Below, one piece after another: positions 6,398 to 7,606 of a stretch of 7,606 bases of DNA. The first letter of the stretch is position 1, and every line of letters starts with the position of its first letter. A program made the translations under genes and the position numbers. The notes below the pieces were generated by a model. The model saw only the letters and a program-made list of their open reading frames with translations. It did not search any database and had not been told where the DNA came from. The DNA is from JBAPRR01 sp049281195 (lineage in GTDB: Bacteria; Actinomycetota; Acidimicrobiia; Acidimicrobiales; CAVXTF01), in assembly GCA_049281195.1 (NCBI GenBank), contig JBAPRR010000414.1:1-7606 (forward strand), in the 5' to 3' direction.

Positions 6398-7129
6398 TCA
6401 GACGAGCGGCCACGGGTAGTGGGGGCCGCCTCGCGGGGACTTCGGCAATTTGCCTGTCGCAAGCAGCCGTTCAGCTCGTCTCTTCACCGCCTCGATCTCG
6501 TCTGGATCCAAAAGTGGCACCAGTTGCTGCGATACCTCTTCGAAATCGGCGGTCAGTTTGGTCAACGCTTCAACGGCTTCTTCCGGCAAGGGCTGGCCTT
6601 CGAACTCCCATATGACGGTGCGTAGCTTCGGGTCTTCGTGAAAGCACAGGCCGTTGTCGATGCCCCAGATCGTCCCGTCTTCACCGAGGAGGCAGTGTCC
6701 GCTCTTTCGGTCCGCGTTGTTCGTGACGACGTCGAAGGCGCAGATCGACTTGAGCCGGTCGTGGTGAGCTTCGGATTCGAACAGTGTGAAGTAGTGCTGC
6801 TCGAAGTCAGCAGGGACGAAGCGTTGCATCGATCCCTTCCCGATCGGAGCGTCGATGCGTGCCACCGTCTCCGGGACGATGTTCCAACCGGTGGTGCACG
6901 AAACCTCGTATGCCGCGACCTCGCGGCGCCACAGGTTGTCTCCGAAATCCCAAAGAGGCCTCTCGCCCCGGCCCGGCTTGTACACGGCCTGAAGCTCGAC
7001 ATCACCAAGGGTGACGTTGGCCAGGTACGTCCTGTTCGAGCTCCACGGGAGCCGTCCGAGAATCTCGACTTCCCCGCAGGAAAGGACGGTCAGGTGATCG
7101 GGGGCCGGTGGCCGTTCGTTCTTGGGCAC
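6398..7129 (-). CDS. SCO1664-family protein, PI3/PI4-kinase-like fold
   Basis: The 243-aa product matches the SCO1664 family (TIGR03843-type), conserved in Actinobacteria and of unknown function. Its layout recalls atypical kinases of the PI3/PI4-kinase and HipA kind: AVYKP with the putative ATP-binding K51, GERPLWDFGDNLWRREVAAY (55-74), a catalytic-loop-like DVVTNNADRK (133-142; D133, N138, D140), and a metal-binding-loop-like GIDNGLCFHED (156-166; D158). KLRTVIWEFEGQPLP (168-182) is also a family hallmark. I chose the GTG at 7129, giving MPKNERPP. The open frame runs up to 7351, but the extra 74 residues are Arg-rich shadow of the DUF3090 gene. The start lies 40 nt inside the 3' end of DUF3090, which implies translational coupling. 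A small-molecule or protein kinase role is inference; no substrate can be named. Confidence 0.88.
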   Translation of the reverse strand: MPKNERPPAPDHLTVLSCGEVEILGRLPWSSNRTYLANVTLGDVELQAVYKPGRGERPLWDFGDNLWRREVAAYEVSCTTGWNIVPETVARIDAPIGKGSMQRFVPADFEQHYFTLFESEAHHDRLKSICAFDVVTNNADRKSGHCLLGEDGTIWGIDNGLCFHEDPKLRTVIWEFEGQPLPEEAVEALTKLTADFEEVSQQLVPLLDPDEIEAVKRRAERLLATGKLPKSPRGGPHYPWPLV

Positions 7130-7587
7130 TCGTGTCCAGCGGGATCGAGGGGTAGTCCGCACATCGGGCAGGGGGGCCTGCCGGCTTCGACGAGCCTCGT
7201 TGCGTGTGCGGCGAAGGCAGTTGCCTGTTCCCTGGTGACGGCGCATCTGGCGACATCGCCGTCCTCGTCTTCTGCGACGAGCTCTTCGGCCACCAGGATG
7301 ATCCGGTCTGTGTCTTCGTCGTAGGAGACGCCGAGCGTGCCGACCACCCATCGGGGTTCTTCGACCTCTTCGAGCTCCATGTCGAACGGCAACAGCTCTG
7401 CGCGAGGTAGATCTCCCAACAGTCGCACCAGATATTCAGCCAGGACGGCGACTTGCTGCTTTTCGACCTTGACCGTCAAAGAGACATCGTCGTTGTCGCA
7501 CTGGAGCAGAAAAACTCTGCGCCCTACCTCACCGACCGCGCCGACGGTGAACTTGTTGAGATCTCCGAGATCGAGTGTCTCGCTCAT
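7090..7587 (-). CDS. DUF3090-family protein with C-terminal putative zinc motif
   Basis: This 165-aa protein matches the DUF3090 family (TIGR03847-type), a conserved actinobacterial family without known function. The body (about 10-135) is a mixed alpha/beta domain with VFLLQCDNDDVSLTVKVEKQ (25-44) and the acid-rich IILVAEELVAEDEDGD (96-111). The C-terminus carries CPMCGLPLDPAGHECPRTNG (140-159), where C140, C143, H152 and C154 could bind a metal, most likely zinc. ATG at 7587 follows a GGTGGTG that can act as Shine-Dalgarno. Its end overlaps the SCO1664-family gene by 40 nt, so the two are one operon and probably work together. The same pair sits together in mycobacteria and streptomycetes (as I recall, Rv2133c-Rv2135c with a histidine phosphatase). 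It is probably cytoplasmic: no signal peptide or membrane segment. Confidence 0.88.
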   Translation of the reverse strand: MSETLDLGDLNKFTVGAVGEVGRRVFLLQCDNDDVSLTVKVEKQQVAVLAEYLVRLLGDLPRAELLPFDMELEEVEEPRWVVGTLGVSYDEDTDRIILVAEELVAEDEDGDVARCAVTREQATAFAAHATRLVEAGRPPCPMCGLPLDPAGHECPRTNGHRPPIT

Positions 7588-7606
7588 GACACCACCAGCT
7601 CAGTGA

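Noticed and set aside
6638..7324. 228-codon plus-strand frame opposite the SCO1664 and DUF3090 genes
   Set aside because: Both minus-strand genes have strong family motifs; this frame is their antisense shadow.
7130..7351. N-terminal extension of the SCO1664-family frame
   Set aside because: The extra 74 residues are Arg-rich and overlap the DUF3090 coding region in another frame; family similarity begins after the GTG at 7129.

Overview
The window looks like chromosomal DNA from a high-GC Gram-positive bacterium of the Actinomycetota. The evidence is a G/C-rich composition with strong third-position GC bias, GTG and TTG start codons, and a pair of overlapping genes (SCO1664-family and DUF3090-family) that are characteristic of Actinobacteria. 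A deeper-branching lineage such as Acidimicrobiia is my guess only. There is no sign of mobile DNA, CRISPR, tRNA or rRNA, and gene density is that of an ordinary core region.

Left part (1-2605, + strand): a glycerophosphodiester phosphodiesterase, probably cut at its 5' end by the window edge, then a 111-bp gap with a small hairpin, then etfB and etfA, the two subunits of electron transfer flavoprotein. etfB and etfA are 40 bp apart and surely one operon. A two-part GC-rich stem-loop follows etfA and probably ends or trims its transcript.

Middle part (2606-6366, + strand): a 171-bp intergenic region with the stem-loop and a dyad symmetry, then an AlgI-type MBOAT membrane O-acyltransferase and a membrane-anchored SGNH/DUF459 hydrolase-fold protein. 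Together these two resemble the membrane and extracytoplasmic halves of an envelope O-acetylation system such as PatA/PatB or AlgI/AlgJ/AlgX. A SixA-like histidine phosphatase follows after 7 bp and probably shares the transcript.

Right part (6398-7606, - strand, convergent): a SCO1664-family protein with a PI3/PI4-kinase-like or HipA-like active-site layout, whose start lies 40 nt inside the 3' end of the upstream DUF3090-family gene. DUF3090 carries a C-terminal putative zinc-binding motif. A further gene on the same strand probably ends at the right window edge through an ATGA overlap; from the usual neighbourhood it is likely an MSMEG_4193-type histidine phosphatase.

Most of the window is recognisable core metabolism and envelope biology. 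The parts least explained by known biology are the SCO1664/DUF3090 module and the MBOAT/DUF459 pair with its long disordered cytoplasmic tail.
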